NCBI RefSeq assembly: GCF_000219215.1
Contig: NC_015726.1
Coordinates: 2,418,001-2,482,000 of the forward strand
Reading direction: 5' to 3'
Length of the DNA: 64,000 nt
Source: Cupriavidus necator N-1
Lineage (GTDB): Bacteria; Pseudomonadota; Gammaproteobacteria; Burkholderiales; Burkholderiaceae
The position numbers were made by a program, and so were the translations under genes. This document shows, one piece after another, positions 52,147 through 64,000 of the stretch. The notes beneath the pieces are model-generated. The model saw nothing but the letters and a program-made list of their open reading frames with translations. It was not told the origin of the DNA and did no database searches. Each line of letters starts with the position of its first letter. Position 1 is the first letter of the stretch.

Positions 52147-54144
52147 ATGCAGCACTCTTTGAAGTACCGGATGGCGTTCGCCACGGCGGGTGTGGTGACG
52201 CTGATCATCGTGCTGCGCGCGCTCTACGCGCAGTACTACGCCTACGACGGCCTGAAGACCCTGCAGCAGACGCAGCAGGACACGCTGGTCAAGATGGTGG
52301 CCGAGCAACTCGATGAAAAACTGCAGGGCCGGGCCGCCGTCCTGCGGCGCGTGGCGCGCCAGCTCTCCCCCATGCTTTCGGCAAAGCCGGCCGAACTGCG
52401 CCGGGCCGTGGAAGGCCTGGTGGAAATGCCCGAGGCCTTCAACGCCGTCTTCCTGGCCGCGCCCGACGGGCACCTGGTGTTCAGCACCGCCGTGCCGGAT
52501 GGCGTGCGCCTGCGCGTGGACGATCGCGACTACTTCCGCGATATCCAGCAGGGCCAGGCGTTCGCGGTGTCGGACCTGATCCAGGGCAAGCAGACCAATG
52601 CCCCCGGCGTGGTGCTGGCAGTGCCGCTGCACGGGCCGGGTGGCGAGTTGCGCGGCGTGCTTGGGGGCGTCCTGAACCTCGCGGACAGCAACTTCCTGCG
52701 CGAGCTTGCGCACAGCCGCGTGGGCACCACCGGCAGCTTCTGCCTGGTTTCCGCCGGCACCAATCCCCGCTATGCAATGCATCCGGACGTTGCCCGCGTG
52801 CTGAGCCCCGCACGCGCGCTCGGCGAAGCCTGCGGCGCCGACCACGCCCCCGCCTTCCTGGAAATCCTGACGCCGACGCAGCCGATCGTGGCGCGCTACC
52901 TGCTGGCATCCAACGGCTGGGAGGTGGTGGCGGTCCTGCCGGCAGCCGAAGCCTACGCGCCGCTGGTCGCGGTGCGCCAACGGACCCTGGTCATTGGCGC
53001 CATCACCATGCTGCTTGCCGCCGCGATGATGTGGCTGGTCATGCGCCGGCTGCTTGAACCGCTGCAGCGGCTGCACCGCGCCGTGCGCCAGATCGGCACC
53101 AACCCGGCAGCGGTGGCGGACCTGCCCGCCGGCCGTGCCGACGAGATCGGCGAACTGGCCGTGACCTTCGCCGAGGTGGTGGCGCAGTTGTCGGAGCGCG
53201 AAGCCGCGCTGAAAGCGGCCAAGGACCGCGCCGCCGAAAGCGAGAAGCGCATCGAGGCGATCGCCAACCATGTGCCGGACTTTGTCTCGTTCATCGACAT
53301 GCAGCAGCGCTATGTCTTCGTCAACCAGGCCTATGCGCAGCGGTATGGCGTGCCGGCGCAGCAGATCGTGGGGCTGTCGCTGCGCGAACTGTGGGGCACC
53401 CAGGAATACCTGGCCTGCCAGCCGTACCTGGAACAAGCCCGGGCCGGGCAGTCAGTTACCTTTACGCGGGAAAGCGCCGACGGCACCGAATGCATGGAGA
53501 TCACCTACCAGCCGGCCTGGAACGATGCCCAGGACACCGTCATTGGCCTGCACATGTTCGGGCGCAACGTCACCCATGAGCGCGAAAAACTGCGCAGCCT
53601 GGAAGCGCAGACCATCTCCGACTACCTCACCGGCCTGCTCAACCGCAAGGGTTTCGACCGGCGCCTGGCCGAATGCATGGCCCGCGCCAGCGCCGACGGG
53701 CGCTCGCTGGCGCTGCTGCTGGTGGACCTGGACGACTTCAAGGGCGTCAACGACAGTTTTGGCCATCCGGTGGGCGACCAGTTGCTGGTCGCCTTTGCGC
53801 AGCGGCTGCGCGCCTGCGTGCGCAAGGGCGACGCGGTCGCGCGCATCGGCGGCGATGAGTTTGCTGTGATCCTGGACGGCGTTGCCGACCGCCAGGCCAT
53901 GGCGTCCATCGCCAACACCATCGTGCAGGACGCGCGCTTGCCCTTCGTGATCGACGGTCACACGCTGGCGGCCCCGGCCAGCGTCGGCTCGGCCATCCAT
54001 GACGCGCGCCACACCATGACCGCGAGCGAGTTGTTCATGCACGCCGACATGGCGCTGTACGAGGCCAAGCGGCATGGCAAGGCGCGTTATGCGGTGCAGG
54101 CGGCGGCAGAGGCCCAATCGGAAACATCGGACTTGACCACGTAA
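52147..54144 (+). CDS. dCache–HAMP–PAS–GGDEF diguanylate cyclase
   Basis: The 665-residue protein has a membrane segment (about residues 8-27), a double-Cache-like periplasmic sensor ('VFLAAPDGHLVFSTAVPDG', 'VDDRDYFRDIQ'), a second membrane segment near 280-300, a HAMP region, a coiled linker, a PAS domain ('IANHVPDFVSFIDMQQRYVFVNQAYAQRYG') and a C-terminal GGDEF domain with intact GGDEF and the inhibitory I-site RKGD five residues before it. It is predicted to make cyclic di-GMP in response to a periplasmic small molecule, with feedback inhibition. I chose the ATG at 52147 because the first membrane segment follows directly. No EAL domain is present. Confidence 0.9.
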   Translation: MQHSLKYRMAFATAGVVTLIIVLRALYAQYYAYDGLKTLQQTQQDTLVKMVAEQLDEKLQGRAAVLRRVARQLSPMLSAKPAELRRAVEGLVEMPEAFNAVFLAAPDGHLVFSTAVPDGVRLRVDDRDYFRDIQQGQAFAVSDLIQGKQTNAPGVVLAVPLHGPGGELRGVLGGVLNLADSNFLRELAHSRVGTTGSFCLVSAGTNPRYAMHPDVARVLSPARALGEACGADHAPAFLEILTPTQPIVARYLLASNGWEVVAVLPAAEAYAPLVAVRQRTLVIGAITMLLAAAMMWLVMRRLLEPLQRLHRAVRQIGTNPAAVADLPAGRADEIGELAVTFAEVVAQLSEREAALKAAKDRAAESEKRIEAIANHVPDFVSFIDMQQRYVFVNQAYAQRYGVPAQQIVGLSLRELWGTQEYLACQPYLEQARAGQSVTFTRESADGTECMEITYQPAWNDAQDTVIGLHMFGRNVTHEREKLRSLEAQTISDYLTGLLNRKGFDRRLAECMARASADGRSLALLLVDLDDFKGVNDSFGHPVGDQLLVAFAQRLRACVRKGDAVARIGGDEFAVILDGVADRQAMASIANTIVQDARLPFVIDGHTLAAPASVGSAIHDARHTMTASELFMHADMALYEAKRHGKARYAVQAAAEAQSETSDLTT

Positions 54145-54184
54145 GGCATTCAACCGTCGCCGGCAGCATCAACGCTTCGGCGCC

Positions 54185-55924
<1,740 letters not shown>

Positions 55925-56031
55925 TGGTGTCTCCTCAAGAATTCCCCTCCCCGGCTATGGTCCTGGTGGCGGCCCCGGGGCAGGGATAAGCCGCAAACCC
56001 TCCATCCAACCGTGATGCTTCCGATCCCCGG

Positions 56032-56340
56032 CTAGCCCTTGCGCATGATCAGCGCCAGCACCAGCATCGATACACCGAAGCTGATCCAGACCGACGGCTC
56101 TTCGGACAGCGACAGCCACGCGGTGACCTTCTCGCCCAGTCCTACCCACGCCAGGTTGACCCAGGCGGCGCACATCAGCCCGATAAACAGCCGGTCGCCA
56201 CGCGTGGTCGCGATCGGCAGGAAGCCCTTGCGCAGCACCGAAGGCGCGCGTATTTCCCAGATAGTCATGCTGATCAGCATGACCACGATGCAGCCGAAGA
56301 ACACCGCTACCGGCGTCGTCCAGACCATCCAGCTCAGCAT
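56032..56340 (-). CDS. glpU: DUF2160 small membrane protein of the glycerol importer
   Basis: The 102-residue protein has three membrane segments ('VFFGCIVVMLISMTIWEI', 'RLFIGLMCAAWVNLAWVGL', 'WISFGVSMLVLALIM') and corresponds to GlpU in the glpSTPQUV system. Its precise role in glycerol uptake is not established. It lies 42 bases after glpQ. Confidence 0.85.
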   Translation of the reverse strand: MLSWMVWTTPVAVFFGCIVVMLISMTIWEIRAPSVLRKGFLPIATTRGDRLFIGLMCAAWVNLAWVGLGEKVTAWLSLSEEPSVWISFGVSMLVLALIMRKG

Positions 56341-56382
56341 TGCGCCGTCTCCTTGTGTTGTGATCAGGGTTGCGCCGTGCGC

Positions 56383-57205
56383 TTACACGCGGCCCATCGC
56401 GAAGCCCTTCGCGATGTAGTGCCGCACGAACCAGATCACGATGCCGCCGGGCACGATGGTCAGCACGCCGGCCGCGGCCAGCACGCCCCAGTCCATGCCC
56501 GATGCCGACACCGTGCGCGTCATGGTGGCGACGATGGGCTTGGCGTTGACCGAGGTCAGCGTGCGCGCCAGCAGCAGCTCCACCCAGCTGAACATGAAGC
56601 AGAAGAACGCCGCCACGCCCACGCCGGCCTTGATCAGCGGCAGGAAGATGGTCAGGAAGAAGCGCGGGAACGAGTAGCCATCGACATACGCGGTCTCGTC
56701 GATCTCGCGCGGCACGCCCGACATGAAGCCTTCCAGGATCCACACCGCCAGCGGCACGTTGAAGACCAGGTGCGCCAGCGCCACGCCAAGGTGGGTATCC
56801 ATCAGCCCGATGGTGCTGTAGAGCTGGAAGAACGGCAGCAGGAACACCGCGGGCGGTGTCATGCGGTTGGTCAGCAGCCAGAAGAACACATGCTTGTCGC
56901 CGATGAACTGGTAGCGCGAAAAGGCATAGGCCGCCGGCAGCGCCACGCTGATCGAGATCACCGTGTTCATCGCCACGTAGATCATCGAGTTGACGTAGCC
57001 CGAATACCACGACGGGTCGGTGAAGATGGTCTTGTAATGCTGCAGCGTGAATTCCGCGGGCCACAGCGACAGCGTGGAGACGATCTCCTCATTGGTCTTG
57101 AACGACATGTTCACCATCCAGTAGATCGGCACGATGGCAAACAGCAGGTAGACCAGCAGGAAGCCCGCGCGCCACCAGGTGGCGCGGTTGGCGGGGGTGC
57201 GCAAT

Positions 57206-57213
<8 letters not shown>
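56383..57213 (-). CDS. glpQ: Glycerol ABC transporter permease
   Basis: The 276-residue MalG-type permease has six membrane segments and the EAA loop 'EIDETAYVDGYSFPRFFLTIFLPLIKAG', which docks with the ATPases. Its start overlaps the end of glpP by eight bases. Confidence 0.9.
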
Positions 57214-58086
<873 letters not shown>

Positions 58087-58090
<4 letters not shown>

Positions 58091-59193
58091 TGGACCAGTT
58101 CCTCGTTGACGTAGTAGCAGGTATGGCGGTTGAACACCGACAGCCAGGCGGTGTCGCCCGGGCGCAGATCGGCTGCCTCGATACCCAGCCGCGCGCGCAG
58201 CGTGCCGGCCAGTGCGCCCGCCTCCTGCACGCCGCCAGTCAGAAGCCAGTAAGTGCCGATATCCTGCGCGCGCTCGACCCGCACCGGCACCGCCTGCGCG
58301 TCGCTCTCCGGCGCCAGGCGCAGATACTCGGGCCGCACGCCGATGCGGAAGCTGCCGGCCTCGCGCAACGCCGCTTCGACTGACGGCGACAACCCCGGCA
58401 TGTAGCGGCGCCCGGCCAGCTCGACCGCGCCGTCGCGCCACTGCCCGGTCAGGAAATTCATGCCCGGCGAGCCGATGAAATGCCCGACGAAGGTATGCGC
58501 GGGCCGCTCGAACAGCGCATCGGCCGGCCCCACCTGCACCGCCTTGCCGCGCGACATCACCACCACCTGGTCGGCAAAGGTCAGCGCCTCGGTCTGGTCG
58601 TGCGTCACGTAGATCAGTGTCAGGCGGAACTCGTGATGGATTTCCTTGAGCTTGCGCCGCAGCTGCCATTTGAGCTGCGGGTCGATCACCGTCAGCGGCT
58701 CGTCGAAGAGAATGGCCGACACGTCCTGGCGCACCAGCCCGCGCCCCAGCGAGATCTTCTGCTTGGCGTCCGCGGCCAGGCCGCTGGCGCGGCGATCGAG
58801 CGTGGCCGACAGGTCCAGCATCTCGGCCACGCGCCCTACCCGCTCGCGCACCTGGGCTTCCGGCACGCCGCGGTTGCGCAGCGGGAAGGCCAGGTTCTCG
58901 CCGACGGTCATGGTGTCGTAGATCACAGGGAACTGGAACACCTGGGCGATATTGCGCGCCTGCGGCGTGGCAGCGGTCACGTCGCGGCCGTCGAAGGCGA
59001 TGGTGCCTTGCGAGGGCCGCAGCAGCCCGGAAATGCAGTTCAGCAGCGTGGTCTTGCCGCAGCCGGACGGGCCCAGCAGCGCATAGGCGCCGCCGTCTTC
59101 GAACGTGAATTGCAGCGGCAGCAGCGCGTAGTCCTCGTCGGTACGCGGATTCGGCACATAGGAGTGCGCCAGGTCCAAGTCGATGCGCGCCAT
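58087..59193 (-). CDS. glpT: Glycerol ABC transporter ATP-binding subunit (degenerate signature)
   Basis: The 368-residue ATPase has Walker A GPSGCGKTT, Q-loop VFQFP, Walker B AILFDEPLTVIDP and H-loop VTHDQTEA. In place of the LSGGQ signature it reads LAADAKQ. A C-terminal TOBE-like domain follows from about residue 235. Its start follows the glpS stop after one base. The paired ATPase GlpS keeps LSGGQ, so the two probably form an asymmetric heterodimer with one normal ATP site. Confidence 0.9.
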
Positions 59194-59194
59194 C

Positions 59195-60325
59195 TCAGCC
59201 CCCTGCCCCGGCAGCCGCGGCCGCGCCGCCGGGCACGTCCGCGGCCAGCCCGCCCGGCCGGCGCGGCGCGTGGATGCGGCGCCCGTCGGCGTCGAACAGG
59301 TAGATCTGCTCGGGCAGCAGATGCAGCGACAGCGGCTCGCCCAGCGCCAGGTCGAGCACGCCGGCGAACTGCGCCACCAGGTTGCCCACCGGGGTATCGG
59401 CGTGGACAAAGGTGTCCGAGCCTGACAGCTCGGCCAGCGCCACGCGCCCGGGCACCGCCACCGCACCCGGCTCACCGGCCAGGCGCAATGCCGACGCGCG
59501 CACCCCCACCGTGACCGGGCCGTCGTGCCCGCCCGCGCCGGGCACCGGCACGGAGATATCGCCGGCCAGCGTGACCCAGCCGCCCTGCAGCCTGCCCTCG
59601 ACCAGGTTCATCGGCGGATCGTTGAACGCACGCGCCACGCGCAGCGAATCGGGATAGTGGAAGACCTGGGGTGTCGGGCCGTACTGCAGCAGTTCGCCGG
59701 CGTCCAGCACCGCGGTATGCCCGCCCAGCAGCAGCGCTTCGCCGGGCTCTGTGGTGGCATAGATCACGGTGGCGTCGCCATGCGCGAACAGCTGCGCCAG
59801 TTCCTCGCGCAGTTCTTCGCGCAGCTTGTAGTCAAGGTTGACCAGCGGCTCGTCCAGCAGCATCAGCGGCGCCTCCTTGGCCAGCGCGCGCGCCAGTGCC
59901 ACGCGCTGCTGCTGCCCGCCGGAGAGCTCGGACGGATAGCGGTCCAGCAGGTGGTCGATATGCAGCCGCCCGGCCAACTCGCGCACGCGCGCGGCAATCT
60001 CTGCGGCCGGCGCCTTGCGCCGCAGCCGCAGCGGCGAGGCGATGTTGTCGAACACCTTGAGCGACGGGTAGTTGATGAACTGCTGGTAGACCATCGATAC
60101 ATTGCGCTCGCGCACCGGCATGCCGGTCACGTCGTGGCCGTCGACCAGCACGCGGCCGGCGCTGGGCCGGTCCAGCCCGGCCATCACCCGCATCAGCGAC
60201 GTCTTGCCCGCTTGCGTGGCGCCCAGCAGGATGGTCACCGCGCCCGGAACCGGCACGAGTGTCATCGGATAGAGATACGCCTGCGAACCTGCCTGCTGTG
60301 CGACGCCTTCCAAACGTAGCTGCAT
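59195..60325 (-). CDS. glpS: Glycerol ABC transporter ATP-binding subunit (altered H-loop)
   Basis: The 376-residue ATPase has an unusual Walker A GATQAGKTS, Q-loop VYQQF, intact signature LSGGQQQR and Walker B LMLLDEPLVNLD. The H-loop reads ATTEPGEA, with threonine where histidine is expected. A TOBE-like domain occupies the C-terminal third, and the last 20 residues are an Ala/Gly-rich tail. It is the first gene of the operon, downstream of the palindrome at 60395-60428. Confidence 0.9.
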   Translation of the reverse strand: MQLRLEGVAQQAGSQAYLYPMTLVPVPGAVTILLGATQAGKTSLMRVMAGLDRPSAGRVLVDGHDVTGMPVRERNVSMVYQQFINYPSLKVFDNIASPLRLRRKAPAAEIAARVRELAGRLHIDHLLDRYPSELSGGQQQRVALARALAKEAPLMLLDEPLVNLDYKLREELREELAQLFAHGDATVIYATTEPGEALLLGGHTAVLDAGELLQYGPTPQVFHYPDSLRVARAFNDPPMNLVEGRLQGGWVTLAGDISVPVPGAGGHDGPVTVGVRASALRLAGEPGAVAVPGRVALAELSGSDTFVHADTPVGNLVAQFAGVLDLALGEPLSLHLLPEQIYLFDADGRRIHAPRRPGGLAADVPGGAAAAAGAGG

Positions 60326-60394
60326 CCGGTCTCCATGTTCGATATGCTTCCCGCATCACAGCTTTGGCGCGATGCAGGCGCACAAGTCTTGGCT

Positions 60395-60428
60395 TTACGT
60401 TCGTTTTAGCAACAAAACGAACGTAAAA
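60395..60428. promoter_or_regulatory. Perfect inverted-repeat operator between glpS and glpR
   Basis: TTTACGTTCGTTTT (60395-60408) and AAAACGAACGTAAA (60415-60428) are perfect complements around a six-base centre. The TTCGTTTT/AAAACGAA cores resemble operators of DeoR-family glycerol regulators. A second, imperfect element with GTTTTCGTTTC lies at 60451-60461. It sits 69 bases before glpS and 53 before glpR. Confidence 0.8.
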
Positions 60429-60481
60429 CAATAGTGCACTGCATCATTTGTTTTCGTTTCTGTTTGAACTAGAATCCCGGC

Positions 60482-61252
60482 ATGACCCTGAATCCCCGCC
60501 AGACGGCCCTGCTCGAAGAAGTCCGCACCCAGGGCTTTGCCTCCATCGACGAACTTGCGCGCAAGTTCGGCGTCACGCTCCAGACGGTACGCCGCGACGT
60601 CAACCTGCTGGCCGAGTACGGCATGCTGGCGCGCTTCCATGGCGGGGTGCGGGTGGAGGGCTCCACCACCGAGAACATCGCCTACCGGCAGCGGCAGGTG
60701 CTCAATGCCGAGGGCAAGGCGCGCATCGCGCGCGCGGTGGCCGCCGTGGTGCCCGAGGGCTGCTCGCTGATCCTGAACATCGGCACCACGGTGGAAGAGA
60801 TAGCGCGCGAGTTGATGCACCACCGCGGGCTGCGCGTGATCACCAACAACCTGAACGTGGCCAATATCCTTGCCGACAACCCCGATTGCGAGGTCATCGT
60901 CGCCGGCGGCGTGCTGCGCTCACGCGACCGCGGCATCGTGGGCGAGGCCACGGTGGAGTTCATCCGCCAGTTCAAGGTCGATATCGGGCTGATCGGCATC
61001 TCGGGCATCGAGACCGACGGCACACTGCGCGACTACGACTTCCGCGAGGTCAAGGTGGCGCGGACCATCATCGAACATTCACGCGAGGTGTGGCTGGCAG
61101 CGGACGCCAGCAAGTTCAACCGCCAGGCGATGGTGGAACTGGCGCACGTGTCGCAGGTCGACCGGCTCTTTACCGATGAGCCGCTGGCAGCGCCGTTCGA
61201 CCAGATCGTTGCCGACAGTGGGGTGAAGTGTGTGGTGGCGGAGCGGGACTGA
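60482..61252 (+). CDS. glpR: DeoR-family glycerol regulator
   Basis: The 256-residue repressor-type protein has an N-terminal DeoR winged helix ('LARKFGVTLQTVRRDVNLLAEYGMLARFHGGV') and a C-terminal DeoR sensor domain ('LILNIGTTVEEIA', 'VIVAGGVLRSRDRGIVGEATVEF', 'AADASKFNRQA'). It probably represses glpSTPQUV and glpK, with a phosphorylated sugar or glycerol phosphate as inducer. It is divergent from glpS with a strong palindrome between them. Confidence 0.9.
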   Translation: MTLNPRQTALLEEVRTQGFASIDELARKFGVTLQTVRRDVNLLAEYGMLARFHGGVRVEGSTTENIAYRQRQVLNAEGKARIARAVAAVVPEGCSLILNIGTTVEEIARELMHHRGLRVITNNLNVANILADNPDCEVIVAGGVLRSRDRGIVGEATVEFIRQFKVDIGLIGISGIETDGTLRDYDFREVKVARTIIEHSREVWLAADASKFNRQAMVELAHVSQVDRLFTDEPLAAPFDQIVADSGVKCVVAERD

Positions 61253-61265
61253 CCCGCTGGCCCGG

Positions 61266-61327
61266 CATCCCCGCGCCGGCGGGGATGCGGCCGCCGTGAA
61301 GCGGCAGGATTCCCGCGGGCGCGGGAA
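61266..61327. terminator. Paired GC hairpins between convergent glpR and purU
   Basis: CATCCCCGC/GCGGGGATG (61266-61287) and TTCCCGC/GCGGGAA (61310-61327) are perfect short stems with four-base loops. They lie between convergent genes without T runs and may block read-through in both directions. Confidence 0.5.
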
Positions 61328-61343
61328 CCGGGGGACGGCGAGC

Positions 61344-62210
61344 TTACTTGAACACCACGGTCTTGTGGCCGTTCAGCAGGATACGGTGTTCGGCATGCCA
61401 CTTGACCGCGCGCGCCAGTGCCACGCATTCCACGTCGCGGCCGACGGCGGTCAATTGCTCCGGGTCCATGCTGTGGTCCACGCGCTCGATCTCCTGCTCG
61501 ATGATCGGGCCTTCGTCCAGGGCGGCGGTGACGTAGTGCGCGGTCGCCCCGATCAGCTTCACGCCGCGCTCATGCGCCTGGTAGTACGGCTTGGCGCCCT
61601 TGAAGCTGGGCAGGAACGAGTGGTGGATATTGATCGCGCGGCCGGCCAGCTTGCGGCACAGGTCGTCGGACAGCACCTGCATGTAGCGCGCCAGCACCAC
61701 CAGGTCGATCTTCTGCTCCTGCACCACGTCGAAGACGCGCGCTTCCTGCGCGGCCTTCTGCTCGGCCGAGGCGTTCATCAGCGGCAAGTGGAAGAACGGC
61801 ACGTCGTACGACGCCGCCAGCTGGTAGAAGTCGCGGTGGTTCGAGACGATGGCCGCGATCTCGACCGGCAAGCCGCCCACCTTGGCGCGGAACAGCAGGT
61901 CATTCAGGCAGTGGCCGATCTTGGACACCATGATCATCACGCGCGGCTTGACGGCGGCGTCGTTCAGTTCCCACTGCATGCCGAACTGGTCGCCCACCGG
62001 CGCGAACGCGGCCTTCAGCGTGTCCAGGTCCGGGCCGCCGGCGGCCGGCGTGAAATGCACGCGCATGAAGAAGCGGCCGGTGTACTCGTCACCGTACTGG
62101 TCGGAATCGACGATATTGCAGCCGTGCTGGAACAGCAGGCCCGAGACGGCATGGACGATGCCCGGCTGGTCGGGGCACGAGAGGGTCAGGATGAATCCGG
62201 TGTTGCTCAT
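61344..62210 (-). CDS. purU: Formyltetrahydrofolate deformylase
   Basis: The 288-residue enzyme hydrolyses 10-formyltetrahydrofolate to formate and tetrahydrofolate, balancing one-carbon pools. An ACT domain ('LTLSCPDQPGIVHAVSGLLF') is followed by a formyltransferase-like domain with 'INIHHSFLPSFKGAKPY' and the catalytic Asp in 'ALDEGPIIEQEIERVDH'. The ATG at 62208-62210 gives the usual N-terminus. It is not linked to glycerol metabolism, although it lies between glpR and glpK. Confidence 0.95.
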   Translation of the reverse strand: MSNTGFILTLSCPDQPGIVHAVSGLLFQHGCNIVDSDQYGDEYTGRFFMRVHFTPAAGGPDLDTLKAAFAPVGDQFGMQWELNDAAVKPRVMIMVSKIGHCLNDLLFRAKVGGLPVEIAAIVSNHRDFYQLAASYDVPFFHLPLMNASAEQKAAQEARVFDVVQEQKIDLVVLARYMQVLSDDLCRKLAGRAINIHHSFLPSFKGAKPYYQAHERGVKLIGATAHYVTAALDEGPIIEQEIERVDHSMDPEQLTAVGRDVECVALARAVKWHAEHRILLNGHKTVVFK

Positions 62211-62306
62211 GGTGTGTTGTTCTGTCGGAATGGCGCGGCGCAAGGCCGGGAAAATCAGGTCAGCGAGGTCGGCAAGACCGGCACAGGCGGAACCCGCGGC
62301 GACGGC

Positions 62307-63194
62307 TCAGGCGCGCTGGTCAGGACCGAGCCAGCCGCGCCGCCCAAGGGCATCCAGCGTCACCAGTGTCGCATCGACCGTCATGGCGCCGGCCGACATG
62401 ATAGCAAGCAATGCGACCACATCGACGCACCGGTGCTCGCTGACCTCGCCATCCTGGTTGCGCGGCGTGAAGCCGGGCGGCAGCAGCAGGTCGTAGACGC
62501 AGACCTGCTCCCACTGTACGCCTTCGGGCAGGTCGCGCAGCACCTCGATCACGCCGTGGGCCTGCGCGCCCTGCGCCAGCGCGGGCGGGATGCCGGATTC
62601 TTCCTCGCATTCGCGCACCAGCGTCGCCAGCGGATCGCTGCCGTGCGGCATGCCGCCGGCAACCAGGTTGTCCCACATGCCGGGGTCGACCGACTTGGCC
62701 GGGCTGCGCCGCGAGATCCACAGCGCGGGACCGCCATCCACATCGCCATCGACAATACCGTTCATGTGCGAGGCAAAGGTCAGCAGCCCGAGAAAGCGCG
62801 CCGCCGCGCGTTCCACCACGCCGAGTGCGGGCGCGTCCAGCGCGGGCGTGACCGCGAACAGTTCATCGCGCCAGCCGCGCACGTGGCCGGCATCGGCCAG
62901 CTGGCGGGCCAGCGCCTGCAGCGCGGCGCTGCGCGCGTCGAAGTCATTGCGCCCGGGCAGCAGTTCAACCGCCGTGGTGCCATTGGCCAGGCGCTCGTCC
63001 GGGCCGAGGATGGCGCCCATGCCACGCAGGATTGCCGCATGGGCGCGCGGCAGCCAGCCAACCTGCTGGCCGGCCACCATCAGGCGCAGCTTGGCGGCGG
63101 CATCGAAGCCGCTGCGCGCCGCCAGCGAGGCGGCAATCTGCGCGGCGAGGTTGCCCGCGGGGTCCGCGGGCGGCAACGAAGACGTTTCAGCCAT
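62307..63194 (-). CDS. Nudix hydrolase with N-terminal DUF4743 domain
   Basis: The 295-residue protein has an N-terminal DUF4743-type domain (about residues 25-135) and a C-terminal Nudix domain. Its Nudix box is '[23 protein letters not shown]', with the catalytic REcEEsG helix intact and Asp in place of the first Glu. Related plant and fungal proteins are annotated as thiamin diphosphate-linked hydrolases; the substrate here is unknown. It lies 97 bases upstream of purU on the same strand and 56 bases from divergent glpK. Confidence 0.8.
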   Translation of the reverse strand: MAETSSLPPADPAGNLAAQIAASLAARSGFDAAAKLRLMVAGQQVGWLPRAHAAILRGMGAILGPDERLANGTTAVELLPGRNDFDARSAALQALARQLADAGHVRGWRDELFAVTPALDAPALGVVERAAARFLGLLTFASHMNGIVDGDVDGGPALWISRRSPAKSVDPGMWDNLVAGGMPHGSDPLATLVRECEEESGIPPALAQGAQAHGVIEVLRDLPEGVQWEQVCVYDLLLPPGFTPRNQDGEVSEHRCVDVVALLAIMSAGAMTVDATLVTLDALGRRGWLGPDQRA

Positions 63195-63250
63195 CAGGAA
63201 TCCATGCGCCGGCCGGGCCGGCGCGCTTTGTCATTGTCAGGATTGAACGC

Positions 63251-64000
63251 ATGAACCAGCCAGCCGCGCAGGCCCAGCGCCCTGCATCGTCCCAGCTTCC
63301 CACCGAGCCGCAATATGTGCTGGCGCTCGACCAGGGCACCAGCAGCTCGCGGGCCATCCTGTTCGACCATGCCGGCAATGTGGTGCGACTCGCGCAGCGC
63401 GAGTTCCGCCAATATTACCCACATCCCGGCCATGTCGAGCACGACCCTTACGAGATCTGGCAATCGCAGCTGGCGGTGGCGCACGCGGTGCTGGCCGATG
63501 CCGGCATCTCTGCCTCGCAGGTGCGCGCCATCGGCATCACCAACCAGCGCGAGACCACTGTGCTGTGGGACCGCAAGACCGGCGAGCCGGTCGGGCGCGC
63601 GCTGGTCTGGCAGGACCGCCGCACCGCGCCCATGTGCGAGGCACTGCAGGCCGCCGGCCACGGCGAACTGTTCCGCGACAAGACCGGCCTGATCATCGAT
63701 GCCTACTTCTCCGGCACCAAGCTGCGCTGGATGCTCGACAACATCGAAGGCGCGCGCGAACGCGCCCAGCGCGGCGAACTGGCCTTCGGCACCGTCGACA
63801 GCTGGCTGATCTGGCAGCTGACCGACGGCGCGCGCCATGTCACTGATGTGTCAAATGCCTCGCGCACGATGCTGTTCAATATCCACAGCTTCGAGTGGGA
63901 CGACGCGCTGCTGGCGCTGCTCGACATCCCGCACGCGCTGCTGCCTGAGGTGGTGGCGTCCAGCGGCGAGGTGGCGCGCACCTCGGCGCGGCTCTTCGGC
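63251..64000 (+). CDS. glpK: Glycerol kinase, partial
   Basis: The first 250 codons of glycerol kinase run off the window end. The FGGY-family N-terminal motifs are clear: '[21 protein letters not shown]', '[18 protein letters not shown]', and the glycerol-binding 'WQDRRTA' and '[11 protein letters not shown]'. It phosphorylates glycerol imported by GlpSTPQUV to glycerol-3-phosphate. About 20 residues before the ATPase motif form an unusual Ala/Gln/Pro-rich lead-in. The ATG at 63251 is the first in frame. Confidence 0.94.
   Translation, partial: MNQPAAQAQRPASSQLPTEPQYVLALDQGTSSSRAILFDHAGNVVRLAQREFRQYYPHPGHVEHDPYEIWQSQLAVAHAVLADAGISASQVRAIGITNQRETTVLWDRKTGEPVGRALVWQDRRTAPMCEALQAAGHGELFRDKTGLIIDAYFSGTKLRWMLDNIEGARERAQRGELAFGTVDSWLIWQLTDGARHVTDVSNASRTMLFNIHSFEWDDALLALLDIPHALLPEVVASSGEVARTSARLFG

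Noticed and set aside
61266..61327. A REP-like repeat family
   Set aside because: Only this pair of stems was noticed here, and family membership cannot be claimed without a genome-wide count.

Overview
The window is GC-rich, densely coding betaproteobacterial chromosome. I place it in Burkholderiaceae, most likely Cupriavidus. That is inferred from the protein sequences and from the run olsB–ppx/ppk–phoR–phoB–phoU–pstBACS–glmM–folP–ftsH–rlmE–yhbY–greA–carB–carA; no database search was run. I see no insertion sequence, prophage, CRISPR array or rRNA.

Layout. 1–3.1 kb: end of an efflux outer-membrane lipoprotein gene, an AI-2E family permease and a patatin-like lipoprotein. 3.1–5.0 kb: tRNA-Arg(TCT), a membrane GGDEF protein and tRNA-Pro(TGG). 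5.0–7.9 kb: a sparse stretch with a decayed sterol desaturase gene, an exonuclease-fold protein that has lost catalytic residues, a small membrane protein and about 600 bases without a clear gene. 7.9–8.8 kb: infA and sixA. 9.1–20.9 kb: a phosphate block, with an OlsB-type ornithine-lipid acyltransferase, ppx and ppk (divergent), and pstSCAB-phoU-phoB-phoR on the minus strand. Pho-box-like repeats with 11-base phasing lie in front of olsB and pstS, and a related site lies between ppx and ppk. 21–33.5 kb: housekeeping genes glmM, folP, ftsH, rlmE, yhbY, a DUF4149 gene, greA, carB, a LysE-family exporter and carA.

33.9–41.7 kb: a seven-gene minus-strand operon for aerobic CoA-dependent breakdown of an aminobenzoate-like aromatic acid: a monooxygenase/reductase fusion, SDR, enoyl-CoA hydratase, acyl-CoA dehydrogenase, CoA ligase, thioesterase and a Rid-family protein. 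An operator-like palindrome sits in front of it. 41.9–45.7 kb: a propionate–CoA ligase and an MltD-type transglycosylase. 45.8–48.9 kb: gloB, a yafS-like methyltransferase, rnhA, dnaQ and tRNA-Val(CAC). 49.1–51.8 kb: a poorly characterised set (VIT-like membrane protein, putative outer-membrane protein, a frameshifted gene, an isochorismatase-family hydrolase). 52.1–54.1 kb: a dCache–HAMP–PAS–GGDEF diguanylate cyclase.

54.2–64 kb: a glycerol block. The ABC importer operon glpSTPQUV is on the minus strand, a DeoR-family regulator (glpR) is divergent, and glpK runs off the window end. purU and a Nudix gene lie between glpR and glpK. A perfect 14-base inverted repeat lies between glpS and glpR. 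The two ATPases show complementary loss of ABC motifs.

The most notable points are the phosphate-linked control of ornithine lipid synthesis suggested by four phased GTCA repeats, the asymmetric GlpS/GlpT ATPase pair, the aminobenzoyl-CoA operon with its Rid protein lacking the usual catalytic arginine, and the membrane-anchored exonuclease-fold protein with substituted active-site residues. I found no clearly novel multi-gene system.
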